Source of the DNA: Polynucleobacter sp. AP-Capit-er-40B-B4
GTDB lineage: Bacteria > Pseudomonadota > Gammaproteobacteria > Burkholderiales > Burkholderiaceae
Length of the DNA: 64,000 nt
NCBI RefSeq assembly: GCF_018882245.1
Contig: NZ_JACVOV010000001.1
Span: forward strand, 682,001-746,000
Direction of reading: 5' to 3'
The translations under genes and the position numbers were made by a program. Of this stretch, positions 22,664 to 31,718 are shown piece after piece; the first letter of the stretch is position 1, and each line of letters opens with the position of its first letter. The notes beneath the pieces are model-generated. The model did not search any database. It had not been told where the DNA came from and saw only the letters and a list, made by a program, of their open reading frames with translations.

Positions 22664-22695
22664 AATTATGTAAGTTATCGCTAACTTACATAATT
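22664..22695 (-). terminator. Perfect 14-bp inverted repeat after maeB, probable mRNA 3' hairpin
   Basis: The arms are AATTATGTAAGTTA and its exact complement with a 4-nt loop. Read on the minus strand the loop is GCGA, a GNRA tetraloop, which suggests the RNA made from the maeB side. It starts 9 nt after the maeB stop. The stem is AT-rich and the following T tract is broken, so it could stabilise or process the mRNA rather than terminate it. It could also be an operator for the barstar-like gene. Confidence 0.55.
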
Positions 22696-22703
22696 CAAGG
22701 GTC

Positions 22704-25025
22704 TTAAGAAATGCCTCTTGCGTTGCTTGCGGCCTCAACAACTGCCAAAGTTGTCACATTCACAATACGACGAACTGTCGCTGCTGGGGTCAGAATATGA
22801 ATTGGCTTAGCAACACCTAATAACAATGGGCCAATTGCAATGCCGTTACCCGCTGCTGTTTTTAGCAAGTTATAAGAAATGTTTGCTGCATCAATATTTG
22901 GCAGAACTAAGAGGTTGGCATCACCCTTTAATGGAGAAGATGTTACCGCGCCCGCACGAATGGTTTCATCCAAAGCACTATCGCCATGCATTTCACCGTC
23001 CACCTCTAGGGTTGGATCTGCTTTCTGAATCAACGCCAATACTTCGCGCATTTTGATTGCAGATGGTGCGTTGCTTGAACCAAAATTGGAATGTGAAAGC
23101 AGCGCTACTTTAGGTACGAGACCTAACTTACGCATCTCACTTGCAGCCATCAAAGTTAGCTCGGCTAATTCGCAGGCAGATGGGTCGATGTTGATATGGG
23201 TATCAACTAAAAATACTTGGCGACCGGGCAGGATCAGACCAGACATCGCACCATATACATTGGCACCAGCCTCACGACCAACCACTTCATCCACATACTT
23301 AAGATGAGTTGCGGAATTACCAACCGTTCCACAAATCATGCCATCGGCCATGCCTTTGATAATCATGATGGATCCGATCAAGCTATTGCGACGACGCATC
23401 TCTAACTTGGCAAAAGATTCTGTCACACCCTTACGTTCTGTAAGGCCAAGGTAGGTTTGCCAGAAGTCACGGTAGCGCGGATCATTCTCTGGATTAACAA
23501 CCTCAAAGTCATCGCCCGCCTTCATACGAAGGCCAAACTTCACAATTCGATGCTCAATCACAGCTGGACGACCAATCAGGATTGGTGTTGCCAAATGTTC
23601 GTCGATGATGATTTGCACTGCACGCAATACACGCTCATCTTCACCTTCAGCAAACACAATGCGTTTTTGATTTGCAGGCACGCGTTTAGCAATGCTAAAG
23701 AGCGGCTTCATCAAAGTACCAGAGTGGTACACAAATTGTTGCAACTGATTGCGGTATGCATCGAAATCTTTAATCGGACGTGAAGCAACGCCATCATCCA
23801 TTGCAGCTTTAGCAACAGCTGGAGCAATCACAGTAATCAAACGCGGATCAAATGGCTTAGGAATTAAATACTCCGGACCAAAGGAAAGGTTTTCAATACC
23901 GTAAACCGACGCTACAACCTCACTCTGCTCTGCTTGAGCCAACTCCGCCACAGCCTTGACTGCTGCGACTTCCATGCCACGAGTAATAGTGGTTGCGCCT
24001 ACATCCAATGCGCCACGGAAGATAAACGGGAAACACAAAACGTTATTAACTTGGTTCGGGTAATCAGTGCGTCCTGTTGCCATCACCGCGTCTGGACGAA
24101 CTGCTTTCACTTCTTCAGGCAAGATTTCTGGGGTTGGATTTGCTAAGGCATAAACCAATGGCTTAGGCGCCATCTTCTTCACCATATCTTGCTTCAGCAC
24201 ACCACCAGCAGAAAGGCCTAAGAAAATATCCGCGCCTTCAATTGCTTGATCGAGTGTGCGTAAATCTGTGTCTTGGCAGAATGGTTCCTTCTCTGGATCC
24301 ATCAACTCTTTACGACCTTTGTAAGCAACACCAGCTAAGTCTGTTACCCAAATATTTTTGCGCTGAATACCAAGATCAACCAACAGATCTAAACAAGCTA
24401 ATGCTGCGGCGCCCGCTCCAGAAGTGACCAGTTTTACCTCTTCAACTTTTTTGCCAACTACCTTCAAACCATTGAGGATGGCGGCTGCAACCACAATTGC
24501 AGTACCGTGCTGGTCATCATGGAAGACCGGAATCTTCATACGCGCTTGCAACTTGCGCTCAACTACAAAACAATCAGGCGCTTTAATGTCTTCTAAATTA
24601 ATGCCACCGAATGTTGGCTCTAATGCCGCAATAATTTCTACCAACTTATCTGGATCGTTTTCATTAACTTCGATATCGAAAACATCAATGCCAGCAAATT
24701 TCTTAAAAAGAACTGCTTTACCTTCCATCACCGGCTTACTTGCCAATGGCCCAATATTTCCCAAACCTAAAACGGCAGTACCGTTTGTGATGACGCCAAC
24801 TAAATTTCCACGTGCTGTGTACTTAAAAGCATTCGCAGGATCTTTAACAATTTCTTCACAAGGAGCAGCAACACCTGGCGTATACGCCAGGGCTAGATCT
24901 CGTTGATTGGTTAGTTGCTTTGTGGGGGCAATTTCAATTTTGCCCGGAGTAGGAAACTCGTGGTACTGGAGGGCTGCCTCTCTTAAGGCTGCAATTTGTT
25001 GCTCTTTATTGTTTTCTTTGCTCAT
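22704..25025 (-). CDS. maeB: NADP-dependent malic enzyme with C-terminal phosphotransacetylase-like domain
   Basis: Decarboxylates malate to pyruvate with NADPH production. Residues about 1-430 hold the malic enzyme: AYTPGVAAPC, the NGTAVLGLGNIG segment, KIPVFHDDQHGTA, and a Rossmann region around VTSGAGAAALACL. Residues about 440-770 resemble phosphotransacetylase (FAEGEDERVLRA, GLILPGRQVFLVDTH); in MaeB-type enzymes this domain is regulatory, binding acetyl-CoA. The 773-residue length is right for the fused form. It is divergent from thiL. Confidence 0.97.
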   Translation of the reverse strand: MSKENNKEQQIAALREAALQYHEFPTPGKIEIAPTKQLTNQRDLALAYTPGVAAPCEEIVKDPANAFKYTARGNLVGVITNGTAVLGLGNIGPLASKPVMEGKAVLFKKFAGIDVFDIEVNENDPDKLVEIIAALEPTFGGINLEDIKAPDCFVVERKLQARMKIPVFHDDQHGTAIVVAAAILNGLKVVGKKVEEVKLVTSGAGAAALACLDLLVDLGIQRKNIWVTDLAGVAYKGRKELMDPEKEPFCQDTDLRTLDQAIEGADIFLGLSAGGVLKQDMVKKMAPKPLVYALANPTPEILPEEVKAVRPDAVMATGRTDYPNQVNNVLCFPFIFRGALDVGATTITRGMEVAAVKAVAELAQAEQSEVVASVYGIENLSFGPEYLIPKPFDPRLITVIAPAVAKAAMDDGVASRPIKDFDAYRNQLQQFVYHSGTLMKPLFSIAKRVPANQKRIVFAEGEDERVLRAVQIIIDEHLATPILIGRPAVIEHRIVKFGLRMKAGDDFEVVNPENDPRYRDFWQTYLGLTERKGVTESFAKLEMRRRNSLIGSIMIIKGMADGMICGTVGNSATHLKYVDEVVGREAGANVYGAMSGLILPGRQVFLVDTHINIDPSACELAELTLMAASEMRKLGLVPKVALLSHSNFGSSNAPSAIKMREVLALIQKADPTLEVDGEMHGDSALDETIRAGAVTSSPLKGDANLLVLPNIDAANISYNLLKTAAGNGIAIGPLLLGVAKPIHILTPAATVRRIVNVTTLAVVEAASNARGIS

Positions 25026-25131
25026 TCACTAGCTCGCTAAATTTCGTCTTATCTTTGTTTTATCTAAGACAGTTAAGAGCTTAATTCTATTCCTCTCGGG
25101 CGCTCACTACATAACCGCCATAAAATGAAGC

Positions 25132-26157
25132 ATGTCTTCTCATTCCACACCCCCTGGGGAATTCGACCTCATTGAACGTTTTTTTAAAACGGGTGCGAAT
25201 TCTTTGCGTACCAATGCAGATCAAGCCATTACCCTTGGAATTGGCGATGATTGCGCCCTAATTAAGCCCGGGGCGGATGAAGAAGTTGCCATCACTAGCG
25301 ACATGCTGGTTGAAGGTAGGCATTTTTTTGCTGGCGCCAATCCCGAGCTATTAGGCCGCAAAGCCCTAGCAGTCAACCTTTCAGACTTAGCAGCCATGGG
25401 TGCAAGACCCATTGGATTTACACTGGCAATTGCCCTTCCAACCGTTGATAACGCATGGTTAGAGGCATTTTCAAAGGGTCTTTTTGCTATGGCGGCAGAG
25501 TATTCATGCCCCCTCATAGGAGGCGACACCACAGCAGGACCACTGACGCTTTCAATCACTGCTTTTGGCGCAATCCCTACCGGAGAAGCCATTCGTAGAT
25601 CAGGGGCAATGCCGGGTGATGACATTTGGATTTCAGGAACCGTTGGTGATGCCAGACTTACTCTTGCTGCACTGCGTCATGAAATTAATCTCCCCGCTGA
25701 GGATTTGCAACAAATAGAACACCGCATGCACAACCCCACACCGAGAACTGAATTGGGTGTGCAACTTAGAAATATTGCGAGCTCCGCCCTAGATGTATCC
25801 GATGGTCTTCTTGGCGACTTACGTCACATTTTGAAACAGTCACAAGTCGATGCTGAAATTCAGTTAGGCAAGCTGCCAAAATCTGCAACTCTACAAAAGC
25901 AAGGCATGCAAATTCAAAAACAATTTTCTGCATGCGGTGGAGATGACTACGAGATTTGCTTTACTGCCCCAGAAAGTCAACGCGACAAAATCGAAGCGAT
26001 TAGCAAATCAATTGGATTGCCTCTCACCATCATTGGCAAAACAGTTCTTAAAAATGATGTTGAAGCAAAAGTATATTTACTAGATGAGTCTGGCATTCTT
26101 TTGAGTGATGCAGAAGCTGCCCCATTTTTAAAATCATTTGATCACTTTGCATCATGA
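25132..26157 (+). CDS. thiL: Thiamine-monophosphate kinase
   Basis: Phosphorylates thiamine monophosphate to the active diphosphate. The N-terminal EFDLIERFF, the metal-binding GIGDDCALIKPG, SDMLVEGRHFF, NLSDLAAMGARP and the CPLIGGDTTAGP stretch are the ordered family motifs, and ALDVSDGLLGDLRHI is near residue 225. The 341-residue length is normal. Its TGA overlaps the pgpA ATG by 4 nt, the usual thiL-pgpA coupling. Confidence 0.97.
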   Translation: MSSHSTPPGEFDLIERFFKTGANSLRTNADQAITLGIGDDCALIKPGADEEVAITSDMLVEGRHFFAGANPELLGRKALAVNLSDLAAMGARPIGFTLAIALPTVDNAWLEAFSKGLFAMAAEYSCPLIGGDTTAGPLTLSITAFGAIPTGEAIRRSGAMPGDDIWISGTVGDARLTLAALRHEINLPAEDLQQIEHRMHNPTPRTELGVQLRNIASSALDVSDGLLGDLRHILKQSQVDAEIQLGKLPKSATLQKQGMQIQKQFSACGGDDYEICFTAPESQRDKIEAISKSIGLPLTIIGKTVLKNDVEAKVYLLDESGILLSDAEAAPFLKSFDHFAS

Positions 26158-26714
26158 CGAATCCTCAGAATTCTGTTGAAGTGAAGCCAACTTTTAAGTG
26201 GGTATTTCAAACCGCTAGTCGGACCATTGCATTTGGCTTTGGTAGCGGTCTCAGCCCCGTAGCACCAGGCACTGCCGGCACGCTCTGGGCCTGGGCAGCC
26301 TTTCTGGTCGGTGAATACTTTCTCAGCACTGAAGATTTTCTCTGGACTATTGGTGGTGGCATAGTGCTTGGCTGCTGGATCTGTGGCCATGTTAGCGAAG
26401 AGCTTGGTAAAAAAGATTTTGGTGGAATTGTTTGGGATGAAATTGTTGCCTTTTGGTTAGTTCTGATCTTCATCATGCCAACCAATATTTGGATGCAAGC
26501 AATTGCATTTGGGCTGTTCCGTTATTTTGATGCGATGAAGCCAGGTCCAATTGGAATAATTGACCGCCACTTTAAAGATATGGCAACCGATCATTCCAAG
26601 CGCTCTTCTTTATTACAAATTATTTGGCGCGGTTTTGGCATTGTGATTGATGATCTTGCGGCTGCCTTTTGCACACTCCTCATCATTGCCTTGTTGCAGT
26701 TTCTAATTAAATAA
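26154..26714 (+). CDS. pgpA: Phosphatidylglycerophosphatase A
   Basis: Removes the phosphate from phosphatidylglycerophosphate to give phosphatidylglycerol in the inner membrane. The 186-residue protein has FGFGSGLSPVAPGTAGTL near the N-terminus, IVWDEIVAFW in the middle and FRYFDAMKPGPIG, the PgpA signature set, with four hydrophobic segments. Coupled to thiL by an ATGA overlap and followed after 9 nt by the CinA-like gene. Confidence 0.95.
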   Translation: MTNPQNSVEVKPTFKWVFQTASRTIAFGFGSGLSPVAPGTAGTLWAWAAFLVGEYFLSTEDFLWTIGGGIVLGCWICGHVSEELGKKDFGGIVWDEIVAFWLVLIFIMPTNIWMQAIAFGLFRYFDAMKPGPIGIIDRHFKDMATDHSKRSSLLQIIWRGFGIVIDDLAAAFCTLLIIALLQFLIK

Positions 26715-26723
26715 CGATCATCA

Positions 26724-27203
26724 ATGAAAACAGCGGACCTCACTAAAACATTGGCTGAGATTTTGCTTTCCAGAAATTGGACGGTATCACTCGCTGAGTC
26801 TTGTACTGGCGGCCTAGTCTGCGCCACCTTAACCGAGCTATCAGGATCAAGTGAATGGTTTGAACGTGGCTACATTACCTATAGCAATGAAGCTAAAACA
26901 GAATGTCTTGGGGTTCCAGCGGGAATCATTGAGACCCATGGGGCAGTCAGTGAGGCCGTAGCAAAGGCAATGGCCGAGGGTGCCAGGATCAACTCGGGGA
27001 GCAATGTGGCGATCTCCATAACTGGGGTGGCTGGACCAACCGGTGGGTCAGAAGAAAAACCGGTTGGAACTGTTTGGTTTGGCTGGGCTACCGCAAATCA
27101 AATCCTGACCAAAACCATGCGCTTTGACGGCGATCGTCAAAAGGTGAGAGAGCAAGCAACCGTGTTTGCGCTTGCTGAGTTAATCGCCTTACTGAGAAGT
27201 TAA
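26724..27203 (+). CDS. pncC: CinA C-terminal-type nicotinamide-nucleotide amidohydrolase
   Basis: Deamidates nicotinamide mononucleotide to nicotinate mononucleotide in NAD recycling. The 159-residue stand-alone domain shows SLAESCTGGLVCATLTE, GYITYSNEAK, and SITGVAGPTGGSEEKPVGTV, all typical of PncC. There is no N-terminal CinA (COG1058) half. Third gene of the thiL-pgpA-pncC operon, a common order. Confidence 0.93.
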   Translation: MKTADLTKTLAEILLSRNWTVSLAESCTGGLVCATLTELSGSSEWFERGYITYSNEAKTECLGVPAGIIETHGAVSEAVAKAMAEGARINSGSNVAISITGVAGPTGGSEEKPVGTVWFGWATANQILTKTMRFDGDRQKVREQATVFALAELIALLRS

Positions 27204-27221
27204 AAAACTACAAACTGCTGA

Positions 27222-28187
27222 TTACTTCATCCAGCCTTTGCTATGGAAGTACCAAAGTGGGATAAGTGCAGAAACCAACATCGCACCAATTGCCATTGGG
27301 TAACCCCAAGTCGCATCTAATTCCGGCATATGTTTGTAGTTCATGCCCCAGATACTGGCAAGTAAGGTTGGCGGCATTAAAGCTACGGATACCACCGAGA
27401 AGATCTTGATAATTTTGGATTGGTTCAAATTAATGAAACCGACGGTAGCATCCATCAAGAAGTTAATCTTGTCGAATAAGAAAGCAGTATGATTTTCGAG
27501 TGAATCAATGTCGCGCAAAATTTGACGCGCCTCCTCTTGCTGTTCATCAGAGAGCAACTTGCTGCGCATAAGGAAAGATAAGGCTCTGCGGGTATCCATC
27601 ACATTACGACGAATACGTCCGTTGGTATCTTCCTCTTTTGCAATTGTCTCGAGAACTTGTTCTGCATCTGCATCATTGATATCGTCTTGCAAGACTCGTT
27701 TACCTGCTTGTTCGAGGTTTTCATAAACCTCTTCCAAAGCATCCGCAGAGTACTCGGCATCAGTTGAATACAAATCTAGCAATACGTCTTTTGCATTACT
27801 CACCGATCCAGGACGTAAACGCGCACGCAAGCGAACTAAGCGGAACACTGGTAAATCTTCATCATGAATCGAGAACAATACTTGCTTGGTAAGAACGAAA
27901 GCGACTCGAACGTTACGAGAAGTTTCTTCCTCATCCAATAAGAAATCAGTACGAATGTGGAGGTGACCATCATCTGCTTCGAAGTAACGTGCAGAAGCTT
28001 CCAAGTCGCCCAAGTCATCTAGCTCGGGCAAGAGTACGCCAAACGCCTCTTTAATCCAGATTAATTCCTCTTCTTCTGGATCAACCACGTCAATCCAGAT
28101 AGGATTGGCATATTGCAACAATTCATTGCGATCTTCGACTTGCTCTTGAGAGAGGCGGCCATTTTGCAGGACGAACAAGTTGATCAT
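27222..28187 (-). CDS. corA: Magnesium/cobalt transporter CorA
   Basis: The 321-residue protein has a soluble alpha/beta and long-helix N-terminal domain, then two C-terminal transmembrane helices. The diagnostic channel motif GMN occurs in WGMNYKHMPELD between them, and the second helix ends with positive residues (HSKGWMK). It acts as a pentameric Mg2+ channel in the inner membrane. It is divergent from pyrF and converges on pncC with 18 nt between stops. A good AGGAG ribosome-binding site precedes the ATG. Confidence 0.96.
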   Translation of the reverse strand: MINLFVLQNGRLSQEQVEDRNELLQYANPIWIDVVDPEEEELIWIKEAFGVLLPELDDLGDLEASARYFEADDGHLHIRTDFLLDEEETSRNVRVAFVLTKQVLFSIHDEDLPVFRLVRLRARLRPGSVSNAKDVLLDLYSTDAEYSADALEEVYENLEQAGKRVLQDDINDADAEQVLETIAKEEDTNGRIRRNVMDTRRALSFLMRSKLLSDEQQEEARQILRDIDSLENHTAFLFDKINFLMDATVGFINLNQSKIIKIFSVVSVALMPPTLLASIWGMNYKHMPELDATWGYPMAIGAMLVSALIPLWYFHSKGWMK

Positions 28188-28260
28188 GGTGAACTCCTAA
28201 GGAATGTGCGCTAGTTTATCCTATACAACATGACAGTTTCACTAAAATAAGCCAAATCCA

Positions 28261-29106
28261 ATGAACTCTCGCTCAAATACCTTTAACCAGCAACTCCAGT
28301 CCGCATGGGCTTTCCAAGGCAGCATGCTGTGCGTTGGTTTTGACCCGGACCCAAAGCGCTTACCCACAACCCTGCAAGGGAAACCCGAGGGGATCTACGA
28401 GTTCTGCCGTGAGATTGCCGATGCAACCGCTGATTTGGTCTGCGCCTTCAAGCCCCAGTTTGCCTACTTTGCCTCCCAAAGGGCAGAAGCCCAATTAGAA
28501 AAACTTATTAAGCATCTCAAAGACAAATACCCCCATATCCCCGTAATTCTGGATTCCAAGCGAGGGGATATTGGCAGCACGGCAGACCACTATGCCTTAG
28601 AAGCTTTTGATCGCTATGGGGCTGATGCAGTAACTGTGAACCCCTATATGGGTTTTGACACCATTGAGCCCTACCTCAAGCATGCAGGCAAAGGGGTGAT
28701 TGTTTTGTGCCGCACATCCAACCCAGGCGGATCGGATTTGCAGTTTTTGAATATCGCTCCTAATGGCGAACCCCTGTATCTACATGTAGCCAAACTTGCC
28801 GCCCAACAGTGGAATGGCTCAGGCCAGATTAGCCTGGTAGTTGGCGCGACCTTCCCAGAGGAAATCGCCAAAGTACGCGCCATTGTTGGCGAGATGCCTT
28901 TGCTAATTCCGGGTATTGGCGCTCAAGGTGGTGACATTGATGCTACCGTCAGTGCTGGAAAAATCATAGGCAAGCCGGGAACTGGGATGATCATTAACTC
29001 CTCCAGAGCTATTCTGTACGCGAGCTCCGGAAGTGATTTTGCAGAAGCCGCCAGAGCAGTTGCCCTGAGCACGCGTGATGCCCTCAGAGCTGCAGCAAAT
29101 AAATAA
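28261..29106 (+). CDS. pyrF: Orotidine 5'-phosphate decarboxylase (long PyrF type)
   Basis: Makes UMP from OMP, the last step of pyrimidine synthesis. The 281-residue length fits the longer form found in betaproteobacteria and actinobacteria. The active-site segment is [16 protein letters not shown], preceded by [10 protein letters not shown] and followed by [14 protein letters not shown]. The C-terminal [13 protein letters not shown] and a phosphate-binding [12 protein letters not shown] complete the barrel. It is unlinked to the pyrB-pyrR set at the left end. Confidence 0.97.
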   Translation: MNSRSNTFNQQLQSAWAFQGSMLCVGFDPDPKRLPTTLQGKPEGIYEFCREIADATADLVCAFKPQFAYFASQRAEAQLEKLIKHLKDKYPHIPVILDSKRGDIGSTADHYALEAFDRYGADAVTVNPYMGFDTIEPYLKHAGKGVIVLCRTSNPGGSDLQFLNIAPNGEPLYLHVAKLAAQQWNGSGQISLVVGATFPEEIAKVRAIVGEMPLLIPGIGAQGGDIDATVSAGKIIGKPGTGMIINSSRAILYASSGSDFAEAARAVALSTRDALRAAANK

Positions 29107-29127
29107 CTAAGAAATTGCTAAGCGCTC

Positions 29128-29871
29128 TTACTTTTTTGGGTAAGGCGCTAATGCAACCCGATCCATGCCTTCCAAGATAAATTCTTGGCGAGCGGAGTAA
29201 TTAATACTTCCTCGACGGCAGTACTGTTGTCTATCAAAACACTTGGGTGCAGGTAACGCCGAGGCTAGTGCGGCAGCCTGGTCTCGGTCCAGTGAAGCCG
29301 GGCTGGTAGCGTAATAGTGCTGGGACGCAGCTCCAACCCCAAAAATGCCCTCACCCCACTCCACCGAATTGAGATAAATCTCATACAGCCTCTGTTTTGA
29401 AAGAGTTAACTCCAAAAGCCCAGTGATGATGAGCTCTTGCCCTTTGCGCAAATAGTTTTGCTCCGAGGAAAGAAATAAATTTTTTGCTAACTGCTGCGTA
29501 ATGGTTGAACCACCTCGCAAAGCTGTTTTTGATTTATTGCCTGCTTGAGTTTTTTGCTGATTTTGCTGTTGATTCTTTTGCCAAGCTTTTTGCATATCCT
29601 CTATCCGCACGCCACTGTGCTGAAAGAAGATATCGTCTTCACTGACCAGAACTGCACGCTTGAGATTATTGGAGATCTTGTCGTATGGCACCCATTGAGA
29701 TTGCATGGAGCAACTCCAATGCCATGAACATAAGCGCCAACGCTCAGCCCGCTGGAATGCGGTACTACTCGGATCCAAGCCTATCCATAAGGCAATCTGT
29801 AGAGCAAAGAATATTTGCATCGCCACAAATCCTGCTAGCAAACATTTCACTGGATAGAGAAGCCAGCGCAT
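29128..29871 (-). CDS. mtgA: Monofunctional biosynthetic peptidoglycan transglycosylase
   Basis: GT51 enzyme that polymerises lipid II into glycan strands. A single N-terminal membrane anchor (about residues 8-30) is followed by the catalytic region VLVSEDDIFFQHSGV with the key Glu, GGSTITQQLAKNLFLS, and YLNSVEWGEGIFGVGAA. A Gln/Asn/Lys-rich insertion (about residues 98-115) separates two GT51 motifs and is unusual. The 247-residue length is near normal (E. coli 242). It follows aroE by 9 nt, a common pair in Burkholderiales. Confidence 0.96.
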   Translation of the reverse strand: MRWLLYPVKCLLAGFVAMQIFFALQIALWIGLDPSSTAFQRAERWRLCSWHWSCSMQSQWVPYDKISNNLKRAVLVSEDDIFFQHSGVRIEDMQKAWQKNQQQNQQKTQAGNKSKTALRGGSTITQQLAKNLFLSSEQNYLRKGQELIITGLLELTLSKQRLYEIYLNSVEWGEGIFGVGAASQHYYATSPASLDRDQAAALASALPAPKCFDRQQYCRRGSINYSARQEFILEGMDRVALAPYPKK

Positions 29872-29880
29872 CAGAAAAAA

Positions 29881-30786
29881 TCAGCTACGTAGCTCTGACA
29901 ACACTGCACGAGGATCAATAGAACTTGCCAACTGCGCACCACGCCATAGCAAGAATGCATCAGCCGCTTGCTCAACCAACATTCCAAGGCCATCACTAAC
30001 CCGTGCACCCCGTTGAAGGGCTTGCTGCATGAAAGCGGTAGTTTTGCCATAGACCATGTCATAAGCAAAAGAGCTGGGCACAAAAATATTGCTCACCGCC
30101 TGCGAACTCAAAGGTGATTCATCCGTCAGACCAGCGGCGGTGGCATTGATTACCAAATCAAATGGGTACTGCGTTTTTGCAGGATCCTCCAGACCAGCCA
30201 AAGTCCTGGACTCGAGTGCAACTTCTTTAGATGCCGCTAGATCAGCAAAGAGTTTGACCAATTCATCCGCTTTAGCGTTCGAGCGATTAGCAATAATGAG
30301 TGATTTGGGGGCTTGCTCCAATAGCGGGCCAATCACGCCACGCGCAGCTCCGCCAGCACCAATCAGCAAAATACGAGCACTATGGAGTGCAATACCTTGC
30401 GCCAAAAGATCACGCACGAGACCAGCACCATCGGTGTTGTCACCAAAAATTTTGCCCTCAGTTTTCCACAAAGTATTAACGGCGCCCGCCAATTGCGCAC
30501 GGGGTGTTAATACGTCAGCCAGATTTTGAGCATCCAACTTAAAAGGTACCGTGACATTCATACCTTTGCCACCTGCAGCAAAAAATGCTTTAGCTACTTG
30601 CGCAAATGCACCTACCTCAGGCTGAAGACGCCCATAGTGCATACGCTGCTTTGCTTGCTCCGCAAAACGTTGATGAATTGCTGGAGATTTACTGTGCGCA
30701 ATCGGATTACCAGACACAGCATAAACATCCACGCCAGCAAAAAGGCTTGGGTCTGTGTGCAAAGAGGCGGCATTCGTGGAACTCAT
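29881..30786 (-). CDS. aroE: Shikimate dehydrogenase (NADP+)
   Basis: Reduces 3-dehydroshikimate to shikimate. The substrate-binding NPIAHSKSPAIHQRF, the MNVTVPFK segment with catalytic Lys, and the NADP loop IGAGGAARGVIGPL are in the expected order. The 301-residue length is about 25 more than E. coli AroE, due to a short N-terminal leader. It sits just ahead of mtgA and behind the TonB-like gene, all leftward. Confidence 0.96.
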   Translation of the reverse strand: MSSTNAASLHTDPSLFAGVDVYAVSGNPIAHSKSPAIHQRFAEQAKQRMHYGRLQPEVGAFAQVAKAFFAAGGKGMNVTVPFKLDAQNLADVLTPRAQLAGAVNTLWKTEGKIFGDNTDGAGLVRDLLAQGIALHSARILLIGAGGAARGVIGPLLEQAPKSLIIANRSNAKADELVKLFADLAASKEVALESRTLAGLEDPAKTQYPFDLVINATAAGLTDESPLSSQAVSNIFVPSSFAYDMVYGKTTAFMQQALQRGARVSDGLGMLVEQAADAFLLWRGAQLASSIDPRAVLSELRS

Positions 30787-30830
30787 AATGACTACAGAAT
30801 AAGCGAATTTATAAAGTTAGTTAAATTGCT

Positions 30831-31718
30831 TTAATGACGTAGCTCTAGACGATCTATTCCATCGCGCGCGAAATCGAAAGTGGAGATCCAATCCAATACA
30901 TCAATTTGATTGCGCATTTCCGAAGGAAAAGGACCAAAGGGGGCTGAAGCCCTAACGATGGCAAGGGCCTGACGATCCAACTCAGGATTGCCAGAACTGC
31001 GGCCAATAGAAAGCCCATCTTTACCCTGGGCGTTCGTGGTGATTCTTCCTTGGTTATCCACACTCACCACAATCACCAAACTGCCATATAAGGGACGGCC
31101 ATTTGCTCTTGGGAAAAATGCGCTGCCATAAGCCTCAATTTTTTGGCGCATGGCATCGTAATAGTGTGCAAAGCTCACTGCTTTTGTATTAGCACCCGTC
31201 AGCACCTTACGCCTTGGCTCTCTGCCATCAGACTGGAGCCGCTTTGCTAACTCAGCTTCTAAAGAATTGAGTTGCGGTGTAATTTTTTGCTCATCGCCGC
31301 TTTTACGACCACCAGAGCGATTGCGCTGCTCATCTAGCTTTGCGAGCATTTGCTTTTGCTGCTTCTCTAAAACCTCAAGTCTTGCTTCTGCGCCCAATCT
31401 AGCGCGATGCAGTGCAGTAGCATCTTGATTCTCTGTTTTACCGCCACCCTGTAAATCGGCTTGAGCTAATTTGCTCGCTTTTTGAGGAGGTGTTTTATTG
31501 CTAGCGTTAACTAAAACAACACTTAAGGGCGTATTTAGCCTGCGATTCTGAATTTCCCCAACACCCCAGCGAAATGATAAGAACACAAGATGAATCAGAA
31601 TGGAGGCACATAAGGCAAAACGAAACGGATAGCGATTCCATGTGCGGCCAAGGCAATGCAAGACCTTGGCCAGTTGCTCAGGACATGGAATCTCAAGAGA
31701 TTTAAGCTGGGCTAGCAT
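30831..31718 (-). CDS. TonB-like energy transducer
   Basis: The 295-residue protein has one membrane segment near residues 33-50 and a long polar middle with a predicted coiled coil (ARLEVLEKQQKQMLAKLDEQ). The C-terminal TonB domain contains PLYGSLVIVVSVDNQGRI, a GNPELDRQALAIVRASAPFG stretch and a terminal aromatic strand ISTFDF. TonB proteins couple the proton gradient to outer-membrane transport, but this one lacks the long Pro-rich rod and has no exbBD nearby, so a scaffold or envelope role is possible. It overlaps the RNase II-like gene by 17 nt and is translationally coupled. Confidence 0.85.
   Translation of the reverse strand: MLAQLKSLEIPCPEQLAKVLHCLGRTWNRYPFRFALCASILIHLVFLSFRWGVGEIQNRRLNTPLSVVLVNASNKTPPQKASKLAQADLQGGGKTENQDATALHRARLGAEARLEVLEKQQKQMLAKLDEQRNRSGGRKSGDEQKITPQLNSLEAELAKRLQSDGREPRRKVLTGANTKAVSFAHYYDAMRQKIEAYGSAFFPRANGRPLYGSLVIVVSVDNQGRITTNAQGKDGLSIGRSSGNPELDRQALAIVRASAPFGPFPSEMRNQIDVLDWISTFDFARDGIDRLELRH

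Noticed and set aside
24424..24906. A 160-codon frame on the plus strand inside maeB
   Set aside because: Antisense to the conserved malic-enzyme domain; low-complexity Ser/Thr/Pro content and no recognisable motif.
25221..25625. A 134-codon frame on the minus strand inside thiL
   Set aside because: Mirror of the GC-biased thiL codons; no conserved motif or ribosome site.
30089..30529. A 146-codon frame on the plus strand inside aroE
   Set aside because: Complement of conserved aroE coding; no domain.
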